Shown in pieces: positions 16,392 to 24,065 of a stretch of DNA of 64,000 bases. The stretch is from a virus: positions 50,260-114,259 of the IMG/VR virus record IMGVR_UViG_3300010885_049703; one strand, 5' to 3'. The position numbers and the translations under genes are program-made. The notes below the pieces were generated by a model. That model worked only from the letters and a program-made list of their open reading frames with translations, was not told where the DNA came from and searched no databases. Within the stretch, counting starts at the first letter, position 1. Every line of letters starts with the position of its first letter.

Positions 16392-17027
16392 TTATTTTTG
16401 CATGAGTTGATTGACAAAATCAAGTAAGAGATGATGTTGACCGCCGTTCCAGCGACTGCGCATCCAGCTGTAGCAATTGTACCAATGCTGATCGGCTTCG
16501 GGATGACATCCTATCAGTCCCACACGATCTTGCATGATGGCCATGGCGTCACCATTGGCATATCGAGCAACGGTCTCGAAGTTGTTGCCTACAAATGCAC
16601 AGCCGTCATAAAAGTACATGTTTGTGGGCATGTCTTGCCAAGTCACTGAGATGTGTTTGGCGTGCGGACGTCGTGTGTCTGTGTTGGGCTGACGAATATA
16701 CTGCACTGCTCTGACACCATTTAGCAGCCCAAAATAATCTGTATCAGCCCAGTATGCACCCATGCAAATGCCCAGATATCTACCACCCCCGGCCACAAAG
16801 TTGCGTATGCGTTGAGCATGTTGACGCATCAGGAAATCGTAACTGTCGCTATCCCCTATACCGCCCGGGAAACAAACCATGTCAACATCGTCAAAAAAGT
16901 CATCTTCTAGTTCGTGACGAGTAAACAGTTTGAAGTTATAGTGTGGCTCAAGAGCTCGTATGACCCCGTTGCCGCTTTGCACTGAACATCGGGGCTGGTG
17001 TACAAACAAGGCTATGCGCCTGTGCAT
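16392..17027 (-). CDS. Class I glutamine amidotransferase-like protein (BPL_N type)
   Basis: A 211-residue protein with the GATase1 fold signatures: VDMVCFPGGIGDSDSYDF (oxyanion strand), GICMGAYWAD with the nucleophile cysteine, and a GCHPEAD histidine/glutamate near residue 175. It resembles the biotin-protein-ligase N-terminal family, typically a stand-alone amidase-like protein of unknown substrate. It is probably co-transcribed with the small membrane gene just upstream (3 bp gap). Confidence 0.8.
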   Translation of the reverse strand: MHRRIALFVHQPRCSVQSGNGVIRALEPHYNFKLFTRHELEDDFFDDVDMVCFPGGIGDSDSYDFLMRQHAQRIRNFVAGGGRYLGICMGAYWADTDYFGLLNGVRAVQYIRQPNTDTRRPHAKHISVTWQDMPTNMYFYDGCAFVGNNFETVARYANGDAMAIMQDRVGLIGCHPEADQHWYNCYSWMRSRWNGGQHHLLLDFVNQLMQK

Positions 17028-17030
17028 ACG

Positions 17031-17141
17031 CTAGTATCCGTAGAATACTATTTTGATGATGAAAACTAGCCAAGCCAGTCTCAGCACGTTGTCAAAAATG
17101 CGTTCAGCAATGTCTAGTTTTGTGGGTGTTTTGTTGTCCAT
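17031..17141 (-). CDS. Small membrane protein (36 aa)
   Basis: Read directly: MDNKTPTKLDIAERIFDNVL followed by a hydrophobic helix (RLAWLVFIIKIVFYGY). One membrane span is predicted by eye. A late-like ACTAAATA lies at 17163-17170, 21 nt upstream. Function unknown; too small for confident family assignment. Confidence 0.55.
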   Translation of the reverse strand: MDNKTPTKLDIAERIFDNVLRLAWLVFIIKIVFYGY

Positions 17142-17162
17142 GATTATCTGCTAGGTTAATGG

Positions 17163-17170
17163 TATTTAGT
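17163..17170 (-). promoter_or_regulatory. Late-promoter-like octamer ACTAAATA
   Basis: Upstream of the 36-residue membrane protein and the amidotransferase-like gene on the minus strand. Confidence 0.4.
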
Positions 17171-17171
17171 T

Positions 17172-17198
17172 CAAACAAAAAGGGCTCCGAAGAGCCCT
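17172..17198 (-). terminator. Terminator with UUCG tetraloop after porin gene
   Basis: On the minus strand AGGGCTC-TTCG-GAGCCCT followed by TTTTTG, about 60 bp past the porin stop. It closes the phosphate cassette. Confidence 0.85.
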
Positions 17199-17257
17199 GT
17201 GTTGCTACTGGTTACGGGTTCCAGTGATCGCCCAATCTTTGCGCCCGATTTCATGAA

Positions 17258-18673
17258 TTAGAAGCTAATTTGGCCTCTGAGCATAACTGCCTGTTCGCCA
17301 TCTACACGAGCACCAGATGTACCAACTGGTTTGTTAAACTTAGTGTCAACGTAGTTTGCCATCAAACGTACATTGTCGTTTAAGAACCAAGTAACACCGT
17401 AAGTAATGGAGGTTGCTAGGTTTGCTTTACCTGTTGCAACAGTGATATCTTCAGCATTGAACTCACTGGCACGTACACCAACTTGCCATGCACCCTTGCC
17501 ACCACTTGTGTAAGCAGAGTTAGGTTTGATCCAACCAAATATACCATCTTTGTAGTTGTGGCTCTCACCCGTGATATTATAGATTGCCTGAACATAGTGA
17601 CCAGTAATCTCTTTATCTGTACCAGTAGCGGGGTCATAGTTGAAGTTGAAATGCTCACCTTGCAATTTCAAACCCTTCCAAGCAAATGCTGCTTCAATGC
17701 CTTGGCGTGTTCGTGCGGTATCACCACTCAATGCTGATGATCCTGTGAACCATGCACTTTGCTGGCGGCCTTCAGTACGACCACTGGCAGGAGCAACTCC
17801 AGTTTTGACATTGCCTGTGCTGTATGCTGCACCCAAGTGTGCCACAAAGTCTTTGTTCTGAATTACTTCTGCAATGTTTGTAGTCACACGTCCAACAACA
17901 TCTACACCATCAACTGCGGTGCTCTTGTTAGCACGACCACGGCTTAGTGCCACAGCGTAGGTAAATCCTGTTCTAGGAATACCATGTAACATCACACCAG
18001 TTTCTTTGGCAGGAATAAATTCACCTTCAGTCTGACCAATCAAACTACGTTCCATGAAGTCAATGTTGTTGGAACTGGTCAACTGTTCTAAACTGAAAGG
18101 CATCTTAAATGTACCAACTTGTAGTTGTGCCTCTGTGATAGCAGCATAGTTAAACCAGAATTCATCAATGGTTGATGTGGTTGAACTTGCGCCAGCGTCG
18201 TTACCAAAGTTTGCCAAGAGAAGATATTTGAAGTCTTTGGCAATCTGTCCACGTACACCAAAACGTCCACGACGAACTTCCAATGTGTCTTGATATGGAT
18301 CGGTTGATTGACCAGAACTAAATGTTTGAGTATAACTTCTGTAGTCCATGTGAATACGACCAGTAAACTGTGCTGTGGTATTGCCATCTTTGGATTTGAT
18401 ACCAAGACCATTTTCCATCACAGCGCCATCATTCGCTCTGCTCAAACGATAGTTGTTGCTGTCCTTGACATCTTTGTCAATTCTAGATGATTGGAATTCT
18501 TTGTTTTCCAAACGATCCCGGTGTGCTTCAATTTTAGAAGAGTGTTCTTGCTTAGATAGAATTCCTTTTTGTAAAAGAATATCTAATGTATCAGTGTATT
18601 CATCTGCTTGCACAGATCCAGCAAACGACAAGGCAATTGCCAGCGCCGCTGTTAGCATTTTAAAGTGTTTCAT
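17258..18673 (-). CDS. Phosphate-selective porin (OprO/OprP family)
   Basis: A 471-residue outer-membrane beta-barrel. The N-terminus is a clear signal peptide (MKHFKMLTAALAIALSFAG, cut near SVQA-DEY), followed by a short helical part and then the OprP-like core: GLGIKSKDGNTTAQFTGRIH, LEVRRGRFGVRG and VGTFKMPFSLEQLTSSNNI. The protein ends in phenylalanine (LRGQISF), the outer-membrane insertion signal. OprP-type porins pass phosphate or polyphosphate. It lies directly downstream of pstS. A phage-encoded phosphate porin is unusual. It has a palindrome-bearing sigma70 promoter. Confidence 0.92.
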   Translation of the reverse strand: MKHFKMLTAALAIALSFAGSVQADEYTDTLDILLQKGILSKQEHSSKIEAHRDRLENKEFQSSRIDKDVKDSNNYRLSRANDGAVMENGLGIKSKDGNTTAQFTGRIHMDYRSYTQTFSSGQSTDPYQDTLEVRRGRFGVRGQIAKDFKYLLLANFGNDAGASSTTSTIDEFWFNYAAITEAQLQVGTFKMPFSLEQLTSSNNIDFMERSLIGQTEGEFIPAKETGVMLHGIPRTGFTYAVALSRGRANKSTAVDGVDVVGRVTTNIAEVIQNKDFVAHLGAAYSTGNVKTGVAPASGRTEGRQQSAWFTGSSALSGDTARTRQGIEAAFAWKGLKLQGEHFNFNYDPATGTDKEITGHYVQAIYNITGESHNYKDGIFGWIKPNSAYTSGGKGAWQVGVRASEFNAEDITVATGKANLATSITYGVTWFLNDNVRLMANYVDTKFNKPVGTSGARVDGEQAVMLRGQISF

Positions 18674-18692
18674 TGAGGTTTCCTTTCGAATA

Positions 18693-18732
18693 ATCCACCA
18701 ACACTATACTACATTATGTTGGTGGATGTCAA
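18693..18732 (-). promoter_or_regulatory. Porin promoter with embedded palindrome
   Basis: TTGACA (18727-18732), 18 bp, TATAGT (18703-18708). A perfect 11-bp inverted repeat (ATCCACCAACA 18693-18703 / TGTTGGTGGAT 18717-18727) overlaps both the -10 and the edge of the -35. It lacks a following T-run, so an operator is more likely than a terminator. Confidence 0.75.
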
Positions 18733-18737
18733 GTGTA

Positions 18738-19763
18738 TTACTTCCAAATTGATTGACCACTGGGGTCTTTCAGATCTTTTTTCCAGTTATCTTGTACTAA
18801 TTTGATAACAGACTGAGGCATGTGTACATATTCCAATTCTTCACTCATCTTAGCGCCGTTTTTATAGGACCAGTCAAAGAATTTAAGAATAGCACGACCA
18901 GTCAAGCCATCTGCTTGTTGACGGTGCATTATGATAAAACTAGCACCAGTTGCTGGCCAAGAATCTTTGCCAGTTTGGTTTGTCAGTAACAAATACATTC
19001 CTGGAGCGTTGTTCCAATCTGCACCTGCTGCGGCTGCTTTAAATGTGCTGTCATCTGGTTGTACAAAGTTGCCATCACGATTTTTCAATTGTGCATGAGC
19101 AATTTTATTTTTCTTGGCAAATGCATATTCCACATACCCAAAAGAACCTTTGACACGTTGAATGTTGGCTGCAACACCTTCATTGCCTTTGCCGCCTACA
19201 CCAACTGGCCACTTTACGGCTGTACCTTCACCAATTGTTTTAGCAAAATCAGCATTTACTTTGCTTAGATAGTTTGTCCAAATAAATGTTGTACCTGAAC
19301 CATCTGCACGGTGTACTTCGGTAATATTCATTGCTGGTAGTGTAACGCCAGGATTCAAATCAGTGATTGCTTTGTCATTCCACTTGGTAATTTTGCCTAG
19401 ATGAATATTGGCAATTACATCACTGGTCAGTTTTAATTGTCCCGGTTCTACACCATCAAGATTAACCACTGGAACAACACCACCAATGATTGCAGGGAAT
19501 TGCATCAAACCTTCTTTTTCCAGTTCTTCTGGTTTCAATGGCATATCACTGGCGCCAAAGTCTACTGTCTTGGCTTTGATTTGACGTATGCCGCCGCCTG
19601 AGCCAATGCTTTGATAATTGAGTCCAATGCCTGTTGCTGCTTTGTAAGCTTCTGCCCATTTAGAATAAATTGGGTAGGGAAATGTAGCACCGGCACCGGT
19701 TAAATCTGCTGCAAACGCCACTCCGGTTAGCGTTAATAATACGGCTGCAATGAGTCGTTTCAT
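18738..19763 (-). CDS. pstS: Periplasmic phosphate-binding protein PstS
   Basis: A 341-residue protein with a signal peptide (MKRLIAAVLLTLTGVAFA) and the classic PstS start ADLTGAGATFPYPIYSKW. Further signatures are SIGSGGGIRQI, DFGASDMPL and HRADGSGTTFIWTNYLS, the phosphate-contacting loops. It binds phosphate in the periplasm and delivers it to the PstABC transporter, here presumably the host's. PstS is a known auxiliary gene of marine T4-like phages. A PhoB-type promoter lies upstream at 19810-19843. Confidence 0.97.
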   Translation of the reverse strand: MKRLIAAVLLTLTGVAFAADLTGAGATFPYPIYSKWAEAYKAATGIGLNYQSIGSGGGIRQIKAKTVDFGASDMPLKPEELEKEGLMQFPAIIGGVVPVVNLDGVEPGQLKLTSDVIANIHLGKITKWNDKAITDLNPGVTLPAMNITEVHRADGSGTTFIWTNYLSKVNADFAKTIGEGTAVKWPVGVGGKGNEGVAANIQRVKGSFGYVEYAFAKKNKIAHAQLKNRDGNFVQPDDSTFKAAAAGADWNNAPGMYLLLTNQTGKDSWPATGASFIIMHRQQADGLTGRAILKFFDWSYKNGAKMSEELEYVHMPQSVIKLVQDNWKKDLKDPSGQSIWK

Positions 19764-19809
19764 ATGTTGTCCTTAAAAGTTAAGCAGATGATGTTGCTCT
19801 GCAGTCAGT

Positions 19810-19843
19810 ATTTAAACACATTAATATTACAACAGCATTACAA
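19810..19843 (-). promoter_or_regulatory. PhoB-type promoter of pstS
   Basis: On the minus strand TTGTAAT-GCTG-TTGTAAT (19826-19843), two 7-bp direct repeats spaced 11 bp as in the Pho box consensus CTGTCAT-N4-CTGTCAT. After exactly 10 bp comes a -10-like TTAAAT (19810-19815). The plcP promoter has the same layout. The TTTAAATA also resembles a late octamer. Confidence 0.72.
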
Positions 19844-19846
19844 AAT

Positions 19847-20851
19847 CTAAATCAATTCCACCAAATTATTACGGAAGATTTCCCAGGCCGATTGCCATGA
19901 CCAACGATGACTTCCGGCTTCAACTGTGCTGCGATCCAATTTCAAACACTCGTCTACAGCATGTTTTAAGTCTAGACTGAGATATCCAGTGACTCCAGGA
20001 TCAACTACGTCCATGGGACCTGCACAGGGATAGGCAGCAACAGGAGTACCACAGGCCATGGCTTCAATCATTACAATACCAAATGTTTCCCACTGACTGG
20101 GAAACACAAACACATCGGCGTTGGCGTAATAAGTTGCCAGCCGTTCTCCGGTTTTGAATCCCACAAAATGCACATCAGGGTAACGACGTTCTAGTTCTTC
20201 TCGGTATGGACCATCTCCCACCATAATTTTTGTTGCACCCGGATAATCTAGGCCGCAGAAGTCATCTAAGTTTTTCTCTTGACTGATACGACTCACACAC
20301 AACAACACCGGACTGGTGCGCGAGCGTGTTCGCGATGATGGATTGAATAGTGCTCGATCAACTCCACGGGTCCAAGGAACCAGTTCTCCATCAAACCCAC
20401 GGCTGCGCAAATCTTTTACCATGGTATCAGTTGTTGTTAGAACCTTGCCTGAGTGTTTGTGGAACCAACGCACTAAGGGCCAAGTAAGGGCTTCAGGAAT
20501 TCCAAATAGTTTTTTGAGTCCTTCAGGGAATTTAGTATGATAAGCAGTATTGTAGCGATAACCACGTTTTGAAAGATATTTTCTAGCAGACAGACCAATA
20601 GGACCCTCGGTGGCGATATGGATATGATCCGGATTGATCTCCTCAATCTTCTTGCCCATCGCCCGGGGATAGGCAATCTTGAGTTCGTTGTAGCGAGGAC
20701 AACTAATGTAGCTGAAGTCCCCGGGAGTAATGTAAACAACGCGATAACCATCCATAACCGCACACGCTTCAATATTTTTGTATGTTGTAACAACGCCATT
20801 GATTTGATCCGGTAAATTATCTGTGATGATCAAGATTGTTTTTGCTGACAT
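19847..20851 (-). CDS. agt: Agt-type lipid glycosyltransferase (GT4)
   Basis: A 334-residue GT-B fold glycosyltransferase of family 4. Visible features: the acceptor-side NGVVTTYKN near residue 18, HIHIATEGPIGLSAR, TAYHTKFPE, the VSRISQEKNLD domain linker and the donor motif ETFGIVMIEAMACGTPV. The sequence pattern is that of Agt/SqdX-like enzymes that glycosylate diacylglycerol, commonly encoded beside PlcP and induced by phosphate starvation; here plcP is the neighbouring gene. Donor sugar unknown. The Agt name rests on family resemblance and context. Confidence 0.8.
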   Translation of the reverse strand: MSAKTILIITDNLPDQINGVVTTYKNIEACAVMDGYRVVYITPGDFSYISCPRYNELKIAYPRAMGKKIEEINPDHIHIATEGPIGLSARKYLSKRGYRYNTAYHTKFPEGLKKLFGIPEALTWPLVRWFHKHSGKVLTTTDTMVKDLRSRGFDGELVPWTRGVDRALFNPSSRTRSRTSPVLLCVSRISQEKNLDDFCGLDYPGATKIMVGDGPYREELERRYPDVHFVGFKTGERLATYYANADVFVFPSQWETFGIVMIEAMACGTPVAAYPCAGPMDVVDPGVTGYLSLDLKHAVDECLKLDRSTVEAGSHRWSWQSAWEIFRNNLVELI

Positions 20852-20997
20852 GAACCCTCCACTCTAAAACTTTTGAATTTAAAATCGTAACGCATGGTTC
20901 GTAGAACTCGTTCGCAGGCAGTGCGATCAGTGAACTCCAACTCTATCCTTCCGGGTTGATCCGTTGGATCGTTTACGTGTACTGCTATCAATATCAT
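20830..20997 (-). CDS. Possible small protein between plcP and agt (55 aa)
   Basis: Read directly: ATG at 20997, stop at 20830. The core IELEFTDRTACERVLRTMRY and DFKFKSFRVEG looks protein-like and fills the gap between plcP and agt. The overlap with plcP (71 bp) is long, so the start could be an internal TTG or ATG. Function unknown. Confidence 0.45.
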   Translation of the reverse strand: MILIAVHVNDPTDQPGRIELEFTDRTACERVLRTMRYDFKFKSFRVEGSCQQKQS

Positions 20998-21760
20998 CAA
21001 CCACATCATCTCGCTCCTGTGTCCAAGTTATTATCTCCCAGCGACCGTTGTGATGTTCAACCAATGCTGTGCATGATTCAACCCAGTCACCGTCGTTCAT
21101 GTAGACAACACCATCTATTTCTTTGATTTCTGCTTTGTGTATGTGTCCACAGATTACACCATCGTAGCCACGCTTCTTGCAGTATGTTGCTAGGTTCTTT
21201 TCAAATTGAAAGACAAAATCAATCGCTTTCTTGACTCGACCTTTAAGATATAAGCTGAGACTCCAATAACCAAAGCCGAGCCGGTGACGAATCCAATTAA
21301 AGCGGGAATTAAGTGTGAGTATAAAATCATATGCTTTGTCTCCTAGTATAGATAGCCATGGTGCCAGTCTAGTGATACCATCAAACAAGTCACCGTGTGT
21401 GACTAGATAATGACGACCGTCGGCACCAATGTGTTCGCATTGATTGACTATTTCAAAGTTGCCAAACCCTATACCATACTGCATGAATGGTCTTAGGAAC
21501 TCATCATGATTGCCAGCCACGTAAACGACTCGTGTTCCACGTTTGCTATAACCCAGCACACGGCGCACTACATTGGTATGACTTTGTTTCCACCGCCATT
21601 TGTTTTGTTTTATTTTCCAAGCATCAATAATGTCGCCTACAAGATACAATGTATCGCAGGTGGTGTGTTTGAGAAAATTGTTGAGCTGATCGGCCTTGCA
21701 ATCTTTGGTGCCAAGGTGAACATCAGAAATGAATACACTGCGATATGTTTTTGTTGTCAT
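20927..21760 (-). CDS. plcP: PlcP-type metallophosphoesterase (COG2908)
   Basis: A 277-residue calcineurin-like phosphoesterase. Metal-binding motifs: D13xH15 (ISDVHLGT), G42D43 (VGDIID), G83NHD86 (VAGNHDE), H in VTHGD and GHIH in VICGHIHKAE; MNDGDWVESCTALVEH is typical of the LpxH-like COG2908 group. Its members include PlcP, the phosphate-starvation phospholipase C that releases diacylglycerol for glycolipid synthesis. Location next to an Agt-like enzyme and pstS, with a Pho-type promoter, favours PlcP over LpxH. Direct proof of substrate is absent. Confidence 0.82.
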   Translation of the reverse strand: MTTKTYRSVFISDVHLGTKDCKADQLNNFLKHTTCDTLYLVGDIIDAWKIKQNKWRWKQSHTNVVRRVLGYSKRGTRVVYVAGNHDEFLRPFMQYGIGFGNFEIVNQCEHIGADGRHYLVTHGDLFDGITRLAPWLSILGDKAYDFILTLNSRFNWIRHRLGFGYWSLSLYLKGRVKKAIDFVFQFEKNLATYCKKRGYDGVICGHIHKAEIKEIDGVVYMNDGDWVESCTALVEHHNGRWEIITWTQERDDVVDDIDSSTRKRSNGSTRKDRVGVH

Positions 21761-21782
21761 GGGCTGTTGTGCTTGAACAGAT

Positions 21783-21816
21783 ATTTAAGGTCATGTACAT
21801 TACAGATACGTTACAT
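21783..21816 (-). promoter_or_regulatory. PhoB-type promoter of plcP
   Basis: On the minus strand ATGTAAC-GTAT-CTGTAAT (21799-21816), two 7-bp repeats in 11-bp register, then 10 bp, then TTAAAT (21783-21788). CTGTAAT matches the Pho half-site CTGTCAT at six of seven bases. Layout and -10 are identical to the pstS promoter. Confidence 0.72.
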
Positions 21817-21819
21817 CAT

Positions 21820-21842
21820 GAAAAAGCCCGCCGAAGCGGGCT
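21820..21842 (-). terminator. tmRNA terminator with UUCG tetraloop
   Basis: AGCCCGC-TTCG-GCGGGCT followed by TTTTTC on the minus strand, just past the tmRNA coding piece. Confidence 0.88.
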
Positions 21843-21844
21843 TA

Positions 21845-22150
21845 CTATTTTGGGTTACAAGGCATAGTTGCCCCGGGGATTACGCTGCGAGAGCGAAAAC
21901 CTCGTCGTTAGCTGCGTTTGCAGTTACTAGTTTGCTTGGATTACGTCCATCGCCTGGCGTGTTGCCTTCTTTGCTATCTCACCCTGTCGAAGCCAGGTCT
22001 GGCCCATCAGAAACATACTTCGTCCTGCAGTACGGTCCTTTTCACAAAGAGTCGCACGGTCTGCAAATATGTTTCTGGTGGACCAGGTGGGAGTCGAACC
22101 CACGTCCAGAATGCCTTTACTCCAAAGGAATTACAACAATTCTTAATAGT
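21845..22150 (-). ncRNA. ssrA: Circularly permuted (two-piece) tmRNA
   Basis: The tRNA-like 3' half precedes the tag on the minus strand. Acceptor piece: T-arm GTGGG-TTCGACT-CCCAC, acceptor strand CTGGTCC, A, then encoded CCA ending at 22076. An intervening segment follows (22006-22075). The coding piece then begins at 22005 with GGGCCAG, which pairs with CTGGTCC over 7 bp and gives the G3-U70 pair read by alanyl-tRNA synthetase; the tmRNA D-loop GGCTTCGACAGGG follows. The tag frame (21880-21921) encodes ANAANDEVFALAA and stops at TAA. The intervening ends extend the acceptor stem (CCAGAAACATA / TATGTTTCTG). Outer 5' and 3' ends are approximate. Confidence 0.92.
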
Positions 22151-22153
22151 CGC

Positions 22154-22576
22154 TTATTTATTTTGTGGTTGATAATCCACGTTGGGCATACTATACAATA
22201 GAAAATTGTGACTGACTGCATCAAATCTAATCTTGAACATGCAGACTCCCGGCTCGTCAAGGTAACCATAGCTGCGCTTTATGCCTCCACGTTTTAATCT
22301 ATAAACGCAAAAATGATCAAGGTCTATCAACGGTTCACCGCCTAACTCAATCAGTTCCACAATCACTGCGCTGTCTGTGTCTGTTCTTTCTATTACTTCT
22401 ACACCTACACTTGCAATAGTTGTGACATCATGAACAAAGTCAAATCGTACCAGGGCAGGCTCAACTTGTTGACTAGATACCGGGTCTCCCAATATCTGCC
22501 AACGTATGGCATTGCCTTTAGATCTGATGTATAACGAAAGATTTCTTTGATTTCTTGGCTTCAATGTATTGTTCAT
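22154..22576 (-). CDS. Hypothetical protein (140 aa)
   Basis: Start placed at the ATG at 22576 (MNNTLKPRNQRNLSLYIRSK); the frame upstream lies in the radical SAM gene. It shows alternating hydrophobic strands (ALVRFDFVHDVTTIASVGVE, FCVYRLKRGGIKRSYGYL) and ends YSMPNVDYQPQNK, 3 bp before the tmRNA start. Likely all-beta. It overlaps the radical SAM gene by 59 bp. Family unknown. Confidence 0.65.
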   Translation of the reverse strand: MNNTLKPRNQRNLSLYIRSKGNAIRWQILGDPVSSQQVEPALVRFDFVHDVTTIASVGVEVIERTDTDSAVIVELIELGGEPLIDLDHFCVYRLKRGGIKRSYGYLDEPGVCMFKIRFDAVSHNFLLYSMPNVDYQPQNK

Positions 22577-24065
22577 AAACTTCTTGTTGTTCGCGCAGCA
22601 TTCTATCAGCTTCTTGACCATCGCGGTCACCAAATCCTAGTTCGTGTTGTAATTCTAAAAAGCGCCGATATCGATCAAATCGTCTTTCATAGGTATTGTC
22701 TGGATTAGTTGGTGTACTCCAAAAAATATGACTCCATCCCTTGACCACATTCTCTCTTTCAAAATGATAATGATCACGCAATCTACTATCATTGGTTAGT
22801 GGTACTTGATCACCAAGAGTAAATGGCGACGAGATGGCTACACTCAATAATCCATCGTTTGCCCAGTGCCGATAACGACGCAACAAATTCAATGTTTCTT
22901 CAAAGTCTTCTTCAGTTTCCATTGGATAGCCGGCCATGAACAACCATACTTGTTTTATACCATTGTCATGCAATTGATGCGCAGTATAATCAATGTCAGT
23001 ATTGCTGAATTTTTTACGCATGTCATACCGTATACGTTCACTGCCGCTTTCTACTCCAATTATCCATTCAGAACATCCTGCTCGCCCTGCCAGTTCAAAG
23101 TCTCGAGGAGGTTGATTTTCTTTACCTCTAAAAATTGCATAACCGCTGTAACGCAATGTACGTGGCAAGTGATCTGCAAGATATTGATTCATTTTACGGT
23201 AGTTTGGTATGCTGCCGTTGATCAAGTTACCACTGAATCTAAAAAAGTCTATGCCTGTCCGATGATAACTTTTGATCATTTCTTCGGCCAACAGTTCACC
23301 ATCTTTGAAAATATATTTGGGCCAAAGATGTTCTACATCACAAAAGGTGCATTTTCTAACACAACCTTTGCTGTCTGTGATCAGCAGATATCGATCACTA
23401 GGATTAAATCTTTGATAGATATCAAAGTCGTAGTTGTCCCAATCAGGAATAGGCACTGCATTTAAGTCTTGACTGGTTTGTGGTGGCGAGTCAACTATAC
23501 CATACAGATCTTGTTGTATGACATCAATGATAAATGATTCAGCGTCACCTGTCACTACACAGTCTATCATGCCATGGTCTACTAGAAACCTAGCTCTTGA
23601 TCCTGTGGCATGAGTATCTCCAGTGTATTCACCTTGAGTTAAAATTTCTAGCCCGCGACCTCCGGCTAATATTTTTACTCCAGGAAGCCAGCGTCGAATG
23701 CTGTAACACATCAAGGTCAGATATGTTTCACTCATGACACTAAACACGCTCAATCCAACAATATCAGGATTGTATTTTTGTTTTATACCAATAAGTTTTT
23801 GTTTGTTCCATTTGAGAACATCAATCAGCACTCTTCTTGGTAGTTTACGATCAGGATTTGGGCCTTGACTGATATAAAAAAGCAATTCAGGCCAATAAGG
23901 TTTGTCCACAAATTCAGTTACAAATTCTGCAGCAAGATCCATGGGTACAGCACTTATGCCGGCTTTGTTTAAACAGGCACTGAGCAAAGCAGGAGCTGTG
24001 GCAGGCCAGCCTGGGGTCTGATAGGGTAGACTAACAATGACTATGGTGCGTTTATCAGTTGGCAT
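22518..24065 (-). CDS. B12-binding-domain radical SAM enzyme
   Basis: A 515-residue protein from the ATG at 24065 (MPTDKRTIVIVSLPYQTPGW). The N-terminal 200 residues look like a cobalamin-binding domain fold (NPDIVGLSVFSVMSETYLTL, GVKILAGG). The radical SAM motif is C235-C239-C242 (CVRKCTFC). A GYPMETEEDFEETLNLLRRY helix follows, as in MiaB/HemN-like cores. B12-radical SAM enzymes often methylate unreactive carbons or act in lipid or antibiotic pathways. Substrate unknown. Related in layout to the protein at 42969-44744. Confidence 0.87.
   Translation of the reverse strand: MPTDKRTIVIVSLPYQTPGWPATAPALLSACLNKAGISAVPMDLAAEFVTEFVDKPYWPELLFYISQGPNPDRKLPRRVLIDVLKWNKQKLIGIKQKYNPDIVGLSVFSVMSETYLTLMCYSIRRWLPGVKILAGGRGLEILTQGEYTGDTHATGSRARFLVDHGMIDCVVTGDAESFIIDVIQQDLYGIVDSPPQTSQDLNAVPIPDWDNYDFDIYQRFNPSDRYLLITDSKGCVRKCTFCDVEHLWPKYIFKDGELLAEEMIKSYHRTGIDFFRFSGNLINGSIPNYRKMNQYLADHLPRTLRYSGYAIFRGKENQPPRDFELAGRAGCSEWIIGVESGSERIRYDMRKKFSNTDIDYTAHQLHDNGIKQVWLFMAGYPMETEEDFEETLNLLRRYRHWANDGLLSVAISSPFTLGDQVPLTNDSRLRDHYHFERENVVKGWSHIFWSTPTNPDNTYERRFDRYRRFLELQHELGFGDRDGQEADRMLREQQEVYEQYIEAKKSKKSFVIHQI

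Noticed and set aside
20927-21760. LpxH (lipid A pathway) as identity of the metallophosphoesterase
   Set aside because: The motif set fits COG2908, which includes both, but the neighbourhood (Agt-like gene, pstS, Pho-type promoter) favours PlcP.
21506-22201. Long plus-strand open frame of 231 codons
   Set aside because: It runs across the plcP start and the tmRNA on the opposite strand, whose motifs and structure are clear. Its residue pattern looks like a shadow frame.
22866-23465. Plus-strand open frame of 199 codons
   Set aside because: It lies wholly inside the radical SAM gene on the minus strand, which has the expected CxxxCxxC motif and domain order.
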